The notes beneath the pieces were generated by a model, which did no database searches, was not told where the DNA came from, and was given only the letters and a program-made list of their open reading frames with translations. From assembly GCA_030867875.1 (NCBI GenBank), contig JAOWCC010001589.1:139845745-139909744 (forward strand): DNA of 64,000 nucleotides, read 5' to 3'. The stretch is from Actinernus sp. WN-2022 (Eukaryota > Cnidaria > Anthozoa > Actiniaria > Actinernidae). Of this stretch, positions 54,280 through 64,000 are shown in pieces. Each line of letters begins with the position of its first letter. Within the stretch, counting starts at the first letter, position 1. The translations under genes and the position numbers were made by a program.

Positions 54280-54430
54280 TGAACAATCGCGCTCTGATCG
54301 TGCCTCGATCATGTATCAGGCGTGTACGGATAATGCCTCTATCATGCCTGGTTTGTGCCTTAAGCGTTACTCGATCATGTCTGGATCGTGCCTGGATCAT
54401 GCACTCGCTTGATAAAACTCGTGCCTCAAT
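54280..54430. repeat. GATCATGCCT-type decamer cluster, part 2
   Basis: About ten degenerate copies (CTGATCGTGCCTCGATCATG, TCTATCATGCCTGG, GGATCGTGCCTGGATCATGC) in 140 bp. The same word occurs on the far side of the 53.2-54.3 kb MITEs. Confidence 0.65.
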
Positions 54431-54539
54431 AAAAAAAAAAACATTTTTCTAGACATATCAGACTTCTATGCATCCATAAACACAAAAAGTGTGGAAGCAC
54501 CTGCTCCCCATTGTTAAATAGGTCATTGAAACAACTCAT

Positions 54540-56470
54540 GATAAAGAGAGATTCTTTGAAATAAATGGATATTAAAACTTTATCACCAAATTGCAAAACC
54601 TAATGTCAATAAAGCACTCGATAAGGCTAAGAAAGATTACTTTGCAACCAGGTTCCAGGGTTGTGGTGGCAATACGAAGAAAACATGGAAGACAATTAAT
54701 AAATTGTTAGCCCATAAAAAGAACTCACATTCTAATATAAGTGAAATACTTACGAAGGACAACATTTCTCTGAATAATCCAACTGAGATAGCAAATTTTA
54801 TTAATTCCTATTTCGCGAACATAAGTAAGAAAATAGAATGCACACACTTAATGACACTCTTCCAGAAAACTACACAGGAAATACTTTTTTTCCCTAAAGC
54901 CCATTAGCTATAATACGGTATTTTTTAGAGCTCTATCAGTGGCAAAAGCTACTGGGCTTGATGGGATTTCAAGTAGGTGCCTAAATCTCCCATTCACTAT
55001 CAATAATATTTAATCAATCATTTAGTACGGGAATATTCCCCGATGAATGAAAATATGCAAGAGTCACTCCACTATACAAAAATGAGGAAGGTAACGAAAG
55101 AAAACAAATCCTGATCACTGCAGACCAATACGTATATTACCAGCTATATCGAAAGTGGCAGAGAGAATTGTTTACGATCAGCTATATGTATATTTAACTG
55201 CTAATAACCTCTTAACAAAATACCAATCAGGATTTAGACGGTTACACTCAACAGTGACTGCATTGCTCCGTGCAACTAGTGAATGGTTAACATCGACAAA
55301 GGCCTTATAAATGGCGTAGTCTCGATCTTAGGAAGGTCTTTGTTTACATAAATATCGAAATCCGTTCGAGAAAGCTTGGTCTTTATGAAATAAAAGTTAA
55401 TCCTTAACTTGGTTCAAAAAATTACTTAACGAACAGAACACAGTCATGTTCTGTGAATAGCGTTATGTAAAACCCATCTGTATAAACATGTGGAGTCCCT
55501 CCTTGGTCAATACTTGGCCCATTACTATGTCTCATATACATCAACGATTTTCCTAACTGTCTTGTTAACTCCACACCTGATCTATATGCTGATGATACGC
55601 AATTTGATTCTGCTGCCCCTGACATTATGTCTATTCAAAACCTTTTAAATGAAGATCTAGTTGAGATCAATACATGACTTAGGGCATACAAGCTATCGCC
55701 TAATCTCACTAAAACGGAATTTATTATAATGGATACTAGAAAACGTCTAAAGGAAACGGATATAGAACCAACTATTATGTTGGGAAATCATAAGTTAAGT
55801 CAGGTATCCAAATCTAAAATCCTAGGTCGGAGTAACCGTTGATGAACATCTTGACTGGAATGAACATGTCGCGGAGATTATAAATAAGGTCACCAATGAA
55901 TTAAAATTACTGAGAAGAATAGGCCAAATGCTGGACAGGGAAACCTTAGAAATTATATATCGTTCGTTAATATTCAACATCATTTTGAACACTGTAGCAA
56001 GGTACGGGATTACTTGTCAAATGACGTATCTACCAAACTTCAACGACTACAGAATAGAGAAGCCAGAATTATCACAAATCTTCCTTTGATACTCCATCTG
56101 CACCTATTCGTTATGAACTTGGCTGGTCAGATTTAAACCAAAAAAGGGCAAAAGCTACTTGGATGTATAAGGTCATGAATGATATTGCCCGTAGTTACCT
56201 TACACAGTTAATCACTAGCTAACACGAGACAGGTTCATAATTGCAAAACCAGAAACACTGATCTGAATCTGGTTCCACCCAAACCCAATACGAATTATGG
56301 TAAAAAATACTTTATCTAATAGTGGGTCAGTATTATGTGAGACAATATTTCAAATAGGTTGAAGGATTTTCTAATTAGAGCACAAAATCCAGCCGTGAGA
56401 CTGCGAAATCCAGGAACGTGCTACGCAACATCGTGTACAGGCCCTATAGTAAACTACTTTTTTAACCTCG
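54540..56470 (+). pseudogene. Heavily decayed LINE (linker to RT thumb)
   Basis: Plus-strand pieces: KALDKAKKDYFATRFQ and KKTWKTINKLLAHKKNS with NFINSYFANISKKIE (54600-54840), the pre-RT linker of CR1/Jockey-like LINEs. A YRPIS-like region is lost to stops. YADDTQFDSA at 55587 keeps the catalytic motif. VTVDEHLDWNEHVAEIIN and LKLLRRIGQMLDRETLEIIY are at 55833-55970. Stops are too frequent for any product. Confidence 0.7.
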
Positions 56471-56639
56471 TCCACCCGTTCTTTATGAGTAATATCAGAC
56501 TTATATCTCAATAATTTATGTACGGATCTCGCCTACTGGTAAGCCCTCGCCTGATGTTATCCCTTAAAGACCTCGCTCTCCCCTTTAGTAATCACACAAA
56601 TGGAAATACGGCCTTGGATTTCTACGACCTGAAAGTATT
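56471..56639. other. Short unassigned spacer
   Basis: No feature seen. Confidence 0.3.
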
Positions 56640-56812
56640 TTGCATGAGTGGGTAAGTTACGTCAATGGCTTACGGCACAGTTAGCGTACGGCAAGCCGTG
56701 ACATTGAAATGTGTTTCCCACTTTCTTTGTCCTTGTGGTCCAACCAAATTACAGAGTTATGGTACAGCTACAGTCATGTCGTAATTCTTCCCCACTCATA
56801 CGATATAAAGTA
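56640..56812. mobile_element. MITE family M2, copy 2
   Basis: TTGCATGAGTGGG ... CCCACTCATACG termini with a CGGCAAGCCGTGACATTGAA interior, matching 26131-26308. Outer ends are eroded. Confidence 0.7.
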
Positions 56813-57059
56813 TATAAATCCCTAGTCATTTCGTTTGTTAATACCTGAGAACTGTTGGGAAGAGCTCTGATGTAATCAGGTAGACGGTCGACCAGTTCGT
56901 TAAAGAAAACAAATACCCAAGAATCGATAATCCAGTTGTGACCAATGGATAATCTAGAAACAAGAAAAATATTTAAGTAACATGTGAGCAACGTACTATA
57001 AATTATATGTAGAATGGCGTGTGAGTTGGGCAACATGCAACAACCCCCTACCCAGGAGA

Positions 57060-57215
57060 CGAGAGACGGGAGCCGGGAGCCGGGAGCCGGGAGAAGGGAG
57101 ACATCATACGTAATACGTAATACGTAATACGTAATACGGGAGCCGGGAGAAGGGAGAAAGGAGACGTAATACGTAATACGCAATACGCAATATGCAATAC
57201 GCAATACGCAATATC
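57060..57215 (+). repeat. GGGAGCC and TACGTAA/TACGCAA heptamer arrays
   Basis: GGGAGCC repeats (57069-57092) are followed by TACGTAA units (57107-57138), a second GGGAGCC block, then TACGTAA shifting to TACGCAA (57169-57212). Two different 7-bp repeats alternate. The antisense ORF here is only the translated repeat. Confidence 0.88.
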
Positions 57216-58125
57216 AATTGTGGGATCATCCTAAGAACGTGCGATTTGATTGAATGCTCAGCGTGCTTGATGTTCTTATAAATGCACGTTAAAGTAAAAA
57301 TCAAAACAAAACGTATCGGTGATTGTTTTTCGCGTGTTGAAGTAGATAACGGAGATATCATAAACTGGGAGCAAAACATGTCCGACTTTTAGTTGTTAAG
57401 GATTTGTTGAAAAAGTGGTAAATAAATGTCATTTACCAAAACTAAAAGAAAATTATTGGTGAGACAATTTAGCATCGGCTTCGTACGCTAAGCTAGACTA
57501 AACCGAGCACAAAATGGGATACTATAACGTTTGAAGTCGAGAAAAGCAATGTCCACAAATGCATCGTTAATCTGACAGTTTCAGATAGAAAAAACACGAA
57601 TCACTAAGAACTCGAAGATAACTAATTCGACGACAACTTTAATTTGCCAGTTTTAAATCTGAACTGTGAATTGCGAAAAATACAATGAGGTTTCTCTCGT
57701 CTCATGTATAAATTCATTTCAGAGGTTCCTGAATGTCCCCATTATTGTAAGCAGGGACTGGCTGGCTGGGGACAAAGAACGATCAATCAGAATTGCAAAA
57801 TATAATTCGCATTTAACACACATCGGCAATTCAATCTTCGATTGAAAGTGAGCCTTCCGTTACTAAAGCCAGCTCAAATAACCCTTACTATTTGAATTTC
57901 TTGATGTCAGTCGCGTCAAGATATTGGGTGTTGAGGGAAAAGATGGTTAATCACCACTGTTATGATCCAAATTGTACACATTTAGCAGATTTAGATTTAG
58001 GGATACCTTTCACATTTGCCCCTAAAATAAACAGCTCGGAAGGCGACAAATGTTGAAAGTACGAGGCGATATCGGCGCCACACTTCAGGCTTCGAATCCA
58101 TTTCAGTTCTTAAACCATCGCAGAA
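57216..58125. other. Unassigned stretch
   Basis: AT-rich, no ORF above 60 codons apart from repeat read-through, no RNA gene or terminal repeats seen. Confidence 0.4.
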
Positions 58126-58424
58126 TTAAAGGGGCTATTTCATGGTACTGCGCCTGTATCGAGTAATCGCTCGTTTAGTGGCTGTTAATTGGATACAAAC
58201 ATTTAAACTTCCCTCCCTCAATGCTTGATTGAAAGGATTTTCAATATTTTCCGTGGAGACTGTTTATATCCACTGTTGTTAGTCATTTTTGCATATTTCC
58301 TTTCATTTTAAGCATCCCCCATGGCCGGGAGGTTCGTTAGTTCATATCAAAATCGGTGGAAATAGCTCTTTCCGGCCCGGAAAAAAACGAAAGTAAAGTC
58401 TTACTGTCACACAGCCCCTTTAAA
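58126..58424. mobile_element. TTAA-flanked MITE, AGGGGC ends
   Basis: TTAAAGGGGCTATTTCATGG and the inverse CTGTCACACAGCCCCTTTAA near 58404-58423. The CCGGCCCGGAA word near the right end is shared with the 14.0-15.9 kb element, so this is a short deletion derivative of that family. Confidence 0.8.
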
Positions 58425-58920
58425 CATGCCTTAGTCTTTTAGTTTGTCACACCTTTCCGGCACTGTCCTTCTTAGCATTTTCGTTTTCATGCTTCAACTT
58501 TTAGTTGTTTTTCTTAGATATTTTGTCGTAATTTTCAGCGATTGTCACAATTTTGCTTTCATTTATGGTTCTAGGGATTTTATTAAGGCCCTAAGATTGG
58601 TTTCCCTTAGGTTTCTTCCCTGGTTCTAAGATTGGTCGAGAGGCACACTTTCAACTCCTCTCTACCTTTCTCAATTTACTAGGATTTACTCCTCGGTTCA
58701 CCGTAACAATATTTGGAGGGGCTTAAATCCTCTCACTTTTATTTATTAGGCTTAACTCCTCAGTTTACTATAGCAATAGTTGAAGGAGCTTAACTCCGAT
58801 ATAATTATCGTTGCAAGTTTTTTTGCACAGCCGTTCTGGACTGGTTTCACTCCTTTCCAACTGTGCATGGCCCTTTCATTCAGTACAATTTGTTTGTTTG
58901 CAATTTTCTAGGCCTCTCTT
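58425..58920. other. Possible leader of the gag-like ORF
   Basis: Irregular repeats of AACTCCT / GGAGGGGCTTAAATCC / AGGAGCTTAACTCC at 58650-58800. It could be the terminal repeat or 5' UTR of the retroelement whose gag-like ORF begins near 58941. Confidence 0.35.
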
Positions 58921-58940
58921 TCTCTGTCGATTATCGGAGA

Positions 58941-59378
58941 ATGCCTCCAAGACGATCCTTACGCCAGAAGCGCCTCTCTGCTAGGGCCCCAAACACAACG
59001 AAGAGGCAGAAAACCTCTATCCCAACGGGACACAGTACACGTTCTTCCGGTGCACTCACTGCGAGCATTGGCCAGAGTTCAAGTGTTGGTTCAGCCGCAG
59101 ATGTAGGCCCAGGCCCAAGTTACCCAAGTTCATAACCACTTCAGGTTGGTAGTGGCTTGGGAACAAGAAAACCTTCACTCCATCCGGCTCTCCTTGAGCA
59201 GCTTGTATCACGAGTCACAGCTGAGGTGACCAAAAACCTTACTCCATTGCTGGGCTGGCATTCAAACCAGGTGCCACAGGGTTCAGCTTCCACACCAGTC
59301 CAGCAGTCCTTAGTGGAGGTGCCACTTGTGCAAACCAACAGCAGTAGTATATCATGCATGGAATTAGCCTCCTTTTAG
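58941..59378 (+). pseudogene. Possible DIRS-type retroelement gag N-terminus
   Basis: ATG at 58941 starts MPPRRSLRQKRLSARAPNTT, a basic N-terminus, followed by a Ser/Thr/Pro-rich linker (STRSSGALTAS). A stop at 59133 is followed in the next frame by HPALLEQLVSRVTAEVTKNL and QVPQGSASTPVQQS. A basic head, then L-x-E/D-Q-L-V-S-R-V-x-x-E-V, then a low-complexity linker is what I recall of gag-like first ORFs in cnidarian DIRS/tyrosine-recombinase retroelements. No RT, RNase H or recombinase follows, so it is a fragment. Moderate to low certainty. Confidence 0.4.
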
Positions 59379-59648
59379 GGCGCTATGCAAATCGTTAGGG
59401 CGCTATGCTAATTTTTAGGGCGCGCTCATGAATTCTGATGATGTCACAGTCCTATTGTCTTGTGCTGAGGACTAAAATGAGGCGTACGCCGCATTCGTAC
59501 CTTATCAGAATTGCGGCGTATGCATAAATTAAAGTTGCGCTCTCGTTGAAGTGGTGGGCTTATGACTAAAATGCGGCGTACTAGATCAATAAAATTATTA
59601 TTTCTGTGAATGAGGTCATTGGTCTATTCGGGCATGTTTGGCTAAAGC

Positions 59649-59752
59649 CTATTGTTTGGGGTCGTCTCTAAAACCAGGAGCGATCGCACCTGAATATATT
59701 CTATTGTTTGGGGTCGTCTCTAAAACCAGGAGCGATCGCCCCTGAATATATT
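59649..59752 (+). repeat. 52-bp tandem duplication
   Basis: CTATTGTTTGGGGTCGTCTC through CTGAATATATT occurs at 59649-59700 and 59701-59752 with one A/C difference. Confidence 0.92.
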
Positions 59753-60112
59753 CGAAGTTGAATGAAAAAGGTAATAAAGATCTCGCAATATCTAAACCAC
59801 TTTGTAGCGTAAATATTAAGAACAAACTAATCGTCATAGGCTCTAAACTGTCTTTATTATTTTCCTTTACAGTTAATAACTCATAAGATAATTGTATACA
59901 AAATCCGGTATGGGTCATTAGATCAACTCTGCTATTGTTCTTAGGGATTAGCGATAACTGAAGGGCCTATTGTTTTGAGGAAATCTCTTGAGATGCAAAT
60001 TCTTCTCTAAAACTGAACTATAATTACCATACGAATAAGAATAAATCCACTACATAAATTAAACAAAATTTATTCAATCTCAAAAACACCAATTTACACT
60101 TCGTTTTCCTTA
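59753..60112 (+). repeat. Dispersed repeat R2, copy 2
   Basis: Colinear with 31540-32040 (see there), but without the 42-bp duplication. It ends near the shared word CGTTTTCCTTAT. Confidence 0.65.
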
Positions 60113-60218
60113 TGAGATCGCAGCAGTTGACTTTGAGGTAAATATTTTTGGATTGCATCTAGACCACAATCTTTTTGTTTGTGTGCAGGTTTTGAGAGTG
60201 TTTTTATCTTTATAGCCC

Positions 60219-60284
60219 ATGCCGGAAATTCCCGCCGAAATGTTTGAGGCCTCGACTGACTGGGAAACAGAGTTGGAAACGGAG
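60219..60284 (+). CDS. Candidate first coding exon (22 codons)
   Basis: ATG at 60219 gives MPEIPAEMFEASTDWETELE plus TE, ending exactly at a strong donor (GAG followed by GTAAGTG). Acidic and Trp-containing. It is too short to identify. Support is the coincidence of an open ATG frame with a consensus donor in phase 0; it could belong to the surrounding repeat rather than to a host gene. Confidence 0.3.
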
Positions 60285-60329
60285 GTAAGTGTTATGAAAT
60301 TTATACAAGTTGCGATGAGGGATGAGCGA

Positions 60330-60500
60330 TGAGGGAGGAGGAGGAAGAGTACGAGGGAGGAGGAGGAGAAGGAGAAGGAGAAGGGGGAGGAGGGAGGAGG
60401 GAGGAGGGAGGAGGGAGGAGGGAGGAGGGAGGAGGGAGGAGGGAGGAGGGAGGAGGCGGCGAGGGGGGGGGGGGGGGGGGGGGGCGTTGCGGGCGGCGGG
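60330..60500 (+). repeat. Polypurine tract with (GGGAGGA)n and G22 run
   Basis: From 60330 the plus strand is almost pure G/A: GGA repeats, then GGGAGGA units (about ten, 60384-60455), a GCGGCGA break, and 22 consecutive Gs at 60463-60484. Long ORFs on both strands here are repeat translation. Confidence 0.92.
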
Positions 60501-60885
60501 CGTCTTTCTAAACTATTTAGTCGCACTAAATATCTTTTTTCATCTTGCTTTTTTCCCCTTAGCTTTCTGTTTACAGTACGATTGTGTTAAGCAAGCGATC
60601 TCCATTTTAACCAAGTCCCACATTAAGCAGCTGTCTGTTACTTCATTGTGCTTTTCTTCAAATACCGGTAGATTTTCGCGTAATAAGTCTGTATAGCTAC
60701 TGTCCTTTAATAATTGGCTGTTAAATTTCCTAAAACCTGGACCTCTCTTTCTATCATACTCGCGAGTTTGGATAGTAGTATAGTGAATTGAGCATTTGTC
60801 TACTTTTTGTCTTAATTTTTTAGATTAAACGGCATTGAACTATGCATGCTTTATCTCTCCAAGTAAATATTTTCGAGTCCGGGTT
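60501..60885. other. Unassigned stretch
   Basis: No gene or repeat seen beyond the tail of the low-complexity ORF. Confidence 0.35.
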
Positions 60886-60889
60886 CAAT

Positions 60890-61430
60890 TCTCGCCATAT
60901 ATCTGTTAGACAAGACTTTATCATGAACTTGTTGATTTTTCTATGACCGCGTGTTTTGATTGAACGGATACGCCTCCTCCTTTATCTATTGCTTGTAAAG
61001 TACAATTAAAGTTGCCTCCAATCAATACGTTCTCTTTTTGGAATTGATTCATTCGTTCCATTACATTATCTAAAAAGACAATTTGGGTTTTAGGTTCATT
61101 TGGTAAATAAACGTTGCATAACGTAAATTATAATTTGTAAAATAATATCGCTACCATTTTTGTCATGAACTGACTTTTTCACTTTTCTATCGCTTTTAGG
61201 ATTGAACAGAATCATTACTCCTTTACTGTGAGTAGTCCCATGACTGTAGAACACAATTCCACCCCATTCTGATCGCCAAGTTCACTCTATTTCTTTAGAG
61301 CAATAGGTTTCTTGTAAGAAGGAAACGTGTGTATGTTGTTGGCGTAACCATCTGAATATTTTTCTACGCTTAATTGACTGATTCATTCCTCTCACCTTTA
61401 AAGTGCCTATGAAGGTATTTATTTTATTTT
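60890..61430 (-). pseudogene. L1/Tx1-type LINE endonuclease remnant
   Basis: The minus strand from about 61410 reads GTLKVRGMNQSIKRRKIFRW, QQHTHVSFLQETYCSKEIE, then after a stop TWRSEWGGIVFYSHGTTHSK and GVMILFNPKSDRKV, and further NVLIGGNFNCTLQAIDKGGG. This is the L1-style APE endonuclease order (N-x-R-G, LQETH/Y, EW.G...S.G...S.GV.IL, GGDFN), with the G-D-F-N Asp changed to Asn. It is clearly outside the L2/CR1-type group of the other LINEs here. Stops and frameshifts; only the endonuclease part is present. Confidence 0.7.
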
Positions 61431-61893
61431 AGATATCAATTCTACATCAAGTGAATAGTAGAATGGTACAATATATCTTGCTTTCAATGCTGTGCCGCTG
61501 AGATCTCCAAAAGGTTGTGTGCGATTTTTGATATCTAGTTTCTATGCGAAATTATTGCAATTTAAAGTCGAGTTATTGATTATTTTTGCCAAGCCAATCG
61601 GAAAAAAGCACACATGCTTTTGGAGATTAGTTATCGTAGAATCACTGGACGAAATTTCAGAAATTTCCGGTAAATCTTATATGCAATCAATTCACTTGAA
61701 GACTGCAGAAACGTTGAAAAATTGTAGCCGAGAAATCGGCATTAGAAGTTCAGCAATTGATTCACAGCTACTTAGAGCGGCTTTCCGGACTCGACACCCA
61801 TTCTCCAATCAGAAGCAAGCTCATGGAGTCTCCCAAAATTCCGGGTGAAAAAAATTAAGGTGGAGTTTCAGTGGGTAAATATAATTACAAGCC
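61431..61893. other. Unassigned stretch with a 118-codon ORF
   Basis: The plus ORF 61492-61848 has no known motif and no signal peptide; it looks like chance. A possible leftover of the upstream end of the L1/Tx1 element. Confidence 0.3.
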
Positions 61894-61977
61894 ATAGTTC
61901 TCCTAGCCTGCTATGCGCAGACGTATTTTTTCACTGAGAGTGAAAAATACGTCTGCACAGCAGGCTATAGTTCTCCT
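61894..61977. mobile_element. 62-bp hairpin flanked by 11-bp direct repeat
   Basis: The direct repeat ATAGTTCTCCT (61894-61904 and 61967-61977) flanks an almost perfect hairpin, 61905-61966. Arms AGCCTGCTATGCGCAGACGT and the inverse ACGTCTGCACAGCAGGCT, inner ATTTTTCACT / AGTGAAAAAT, with a 4-nt loop. It has the form of a recent insertion of a minimal palindromic element. Confidence 0.85.
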
Positions 61978-64000
61978 TGTAGTCTCTTGTTTTAATATGT
62001 GGGTTCCAGAGGATATTGTAATCTAGAAATTAGAGAAATATATTTTTTTCCCGAGATGAATATTGTATGTTGATTTCCGATCGAAGGTACGCGCCGTATC
62101 TATAGCCGGCTTGTTTGACTTGAAAAAAAAAAGACAAAAAGGTGAATCGTCAGACTTTACGTTTCCATCTTAGCTTTCTTGGATACAAATATTCTCTCGG
62201 CTGGCTCCTATCAATTCTTCTTTATGTTCAGATGTGGATCACTCGGCAATCGGCACGCAAGTGAAAATACGAACCCTTGTCGGGTTTTGCGAGGACTTCT
62301 ATTTGGCTCGAAGTCGTATGCGTTGGTTGGCCTTGTTTTGCTTTTCATTTTTCTTTGTTTTCCAAGCTAAGGGTATCCTGCTTGCTTTTTGGAAGACATA
62401 AGGCCAACAACCGATGGAATTACGGAATCGTGTGTGGAAAAACGTTTCTCAATAAACGTAAACATTGGTATATGAAATGAATTGATGCGTTACCTTTCTC
62501 CACACTTTCGATACGGGCGAGTGAGCACTTGTTATGTGTTAATTGATCTGCTGGCAATCAAACAGAACCTTTTACTTCCGGTTAAAAACTTCATTTTGGT
62601 ATTTCTCCGTCAATATTAATTTTTTTTGAACGGAGTTTTTAATATATAAAAAAACTGCTACTAAAACTATATTTATGTGCGAAAAAAAATTCACCCTCTT
62701 TTTGGTTTTGAAGGTATCCAGTAACCTTAACACGTTTTTGCACAGTTTCTGAACTCGCCGTAGTTTTTGAAAGTCTCGTGCATGGTGCACTAGATAGTAC
62801 AGCAGTACACGTAGACCATTGCATAGTATTCATTTAATCACTTGTCCCTTGAATAGGGTCTCACATTTCAGTTTCAGGCCTTAGAATGGGGGCAACTTTC
62901 CGATTTTTCACCGTTAAATAGGGTCAGGGTTTTGATAGCTCGGCGACACATACCTATCCGGCTCAATTTCCGGGAGATAGTACCACCGTGTTGTAGTAAC
63001 AAGGGTTAGGGTGGAGAGGGGACGAGGGCTAAGAAGAATCCGCACGGATAAACCCTCGGAGCAAGTTGAAGGCGAGATACCAACCAACTCAACTTATACG
63101 CTACAAGGGCTCCAATCCTGGCCACAGTGGAACAACTAACAGCTACCACCAAAAGAAATTCCCCGATAATTATAAATCGATAATTATAATATCGATTTAT
63201 ATTTATATTTAATTAAGAAATTGCAACACTCGCTTTTCATGAGTTTTCCTCTGGATTTCATTCAACTGGTTTGAGTTTAATACCTGATTAACCGAATTCC
63301 TTCCTCCAACTATTTAAGGACCACAAGAAACTAGGGACTCGACAGAAGACCAAAGTTAGCGAGGAGTCAAACAACACCACTGCGACTAAGTCTGAGCGAA
63401 GGACCTGAATTATTGTGTTGATGGAACCGAAACCCACAAAGCACACTATGGGTTGTTCCATTATAAACGGATAACCATTTTATAAATCGAAATAGTTCTA
63501 TCTGAGTCGATAAAGTACCAGTTAAATATATAGTCATAAGTCTAAAATGGGAGTTCTGTCACGCCAGAGAAGTTAGCGAAATGAATAAATTAACGGCTAA
63601 ATTAACTTGAAACCTACTCCTCGAAATCGCATTGTGCCGCAGGTTTTATTACATAATTCTACAAATTAGTTCTTTATATATGCCTAGAATGGATATTTAG
63701 GTCTGGCCTAGGTGCCACAAGTGATAATTCTACATTTTGGAATAGCTATAATTTTGAGCTGAACGAGTTACTCTTTGAATGGGTTCGATAAAATTTTATT
63801 TTTCGTCCTATTTCGAGCATTTAAATGTCCAAATCTCACATCAAGGATAAAAAGAAGTAATAATCTATTGAACGTGTGCAAAATATGAAAGTTGAAATGC
63901 TGCGAAGAATGTTTGATAGGACCCTAAAAAACAAGTGTCACAGCACAAAAAATAAGTACTTTTTGGCCTGTTAGCAGGACTAACCATTCAACCTCTCGAA
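61978..64000. other. Unassigned 3' part of window
   Basis: No recognisable gene. ORFs at 62179-62480 and 62572-62833 overlap in several frames and lack motifs. AT palindromes occur at 63168-63200 (ATAATTATAAATCGATAATT). Nothing else supported. Confidence 0.4.

Noticed and set aside
56749..57379. ORFs with repeated ITYYVLR words
   Set aside because: Read-through of the TACGTAA/TACGCAA heptamer arrays.
60110..60696. Long ORFs on both strands with poly-Gly/Arg/Pro
   Set aside because: They are translations of the polypurine tract and G22 run, not proteins.
61492..61848. 118-codon plus-strand ORF as a host gene
   Set aside because: No domain, signal or splice context; it lies next to a decayed LINE endonuclease on the other strand.

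Overview
This is eukaryotic, AT-rich, intron-and-repeat DNA from a marine invertebrate. An anthozoan cnidarian (stony coral type) fits best. That is an inference from the repeat community: L2/CR1-type LINEs, an L1/Tx1-type LINE, Penelope-like elements with hammerhead ribozymes, a probable DIRS-type gag, tRNA-like SINE heads and very many palindromic TIR elements. There is no bacterial operon structure and no long intact host ORF.

Host genes are sparse. On the minus strand the window cuts an SLC22-type organic cation transporter locus. A penultimate exon (40843-40915) should splice to a terminal exon (34448-34684) across a 6.2 kb intron filled with LINE debris. A second copy of the same 73-bp penultimate exon lies at 16177-16249, so the locus is probably a tandem duplication. 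On the plus strand there is one convincing terminal exon of an unidentified gene (26937-27186), a single-exon ORF with signal peptide and dibasic sites (13578-13871), and a small ATG-to-splice-donor exon candidate (60219-60284).

Mobile elements fill the rest. 0-13 kb: minisatellites and LINE copies, including one 4 kb L2-like element (7.48-11.5 kb) with an N-terminal 2A-like motif, an APE endonuclease and an RT, split by a MITE that carries a tRNA-like head. 14-27 kb: dense foldback/TIR elements, including a 1.5 kb element with 9-bp target duplications whose arms carry a promoter-like sequence and a RecQ-helicase-like first exon. 28-43 kb: nested LINEs (an L2 inside a LINE at 29-30 kb; a minus LINE inside a plus LINE at 34.9-40 kb) and another LINE at 41.4-42.7 kb. 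44-50 kb: two convergent Penelope-like elements, each ending in a hammerhead ribozyme and GIY-YIG endonuclease, separated by a mariner-like foldback; a 2.1 kb giant palindrome abuts the 5' side of one of them. 50-64 kb: tRNA-like SINE, TIR elements, a decayed LINE, heptamer satellites, a possible DIRS gag fragment, a polypurine/G22 tract, an L1/Tx1 endonuclease remnant and a 62-bp hairpin with an 11-bp target duplication.

Nearly all element ORFs are broken by stops, frameshifts or truncation. Those that look most intact are the endonuclease ORF at 7595-9268, the L2 RT ends at 10273-11338 and 29355-30304, and the two Penelope C-termini.
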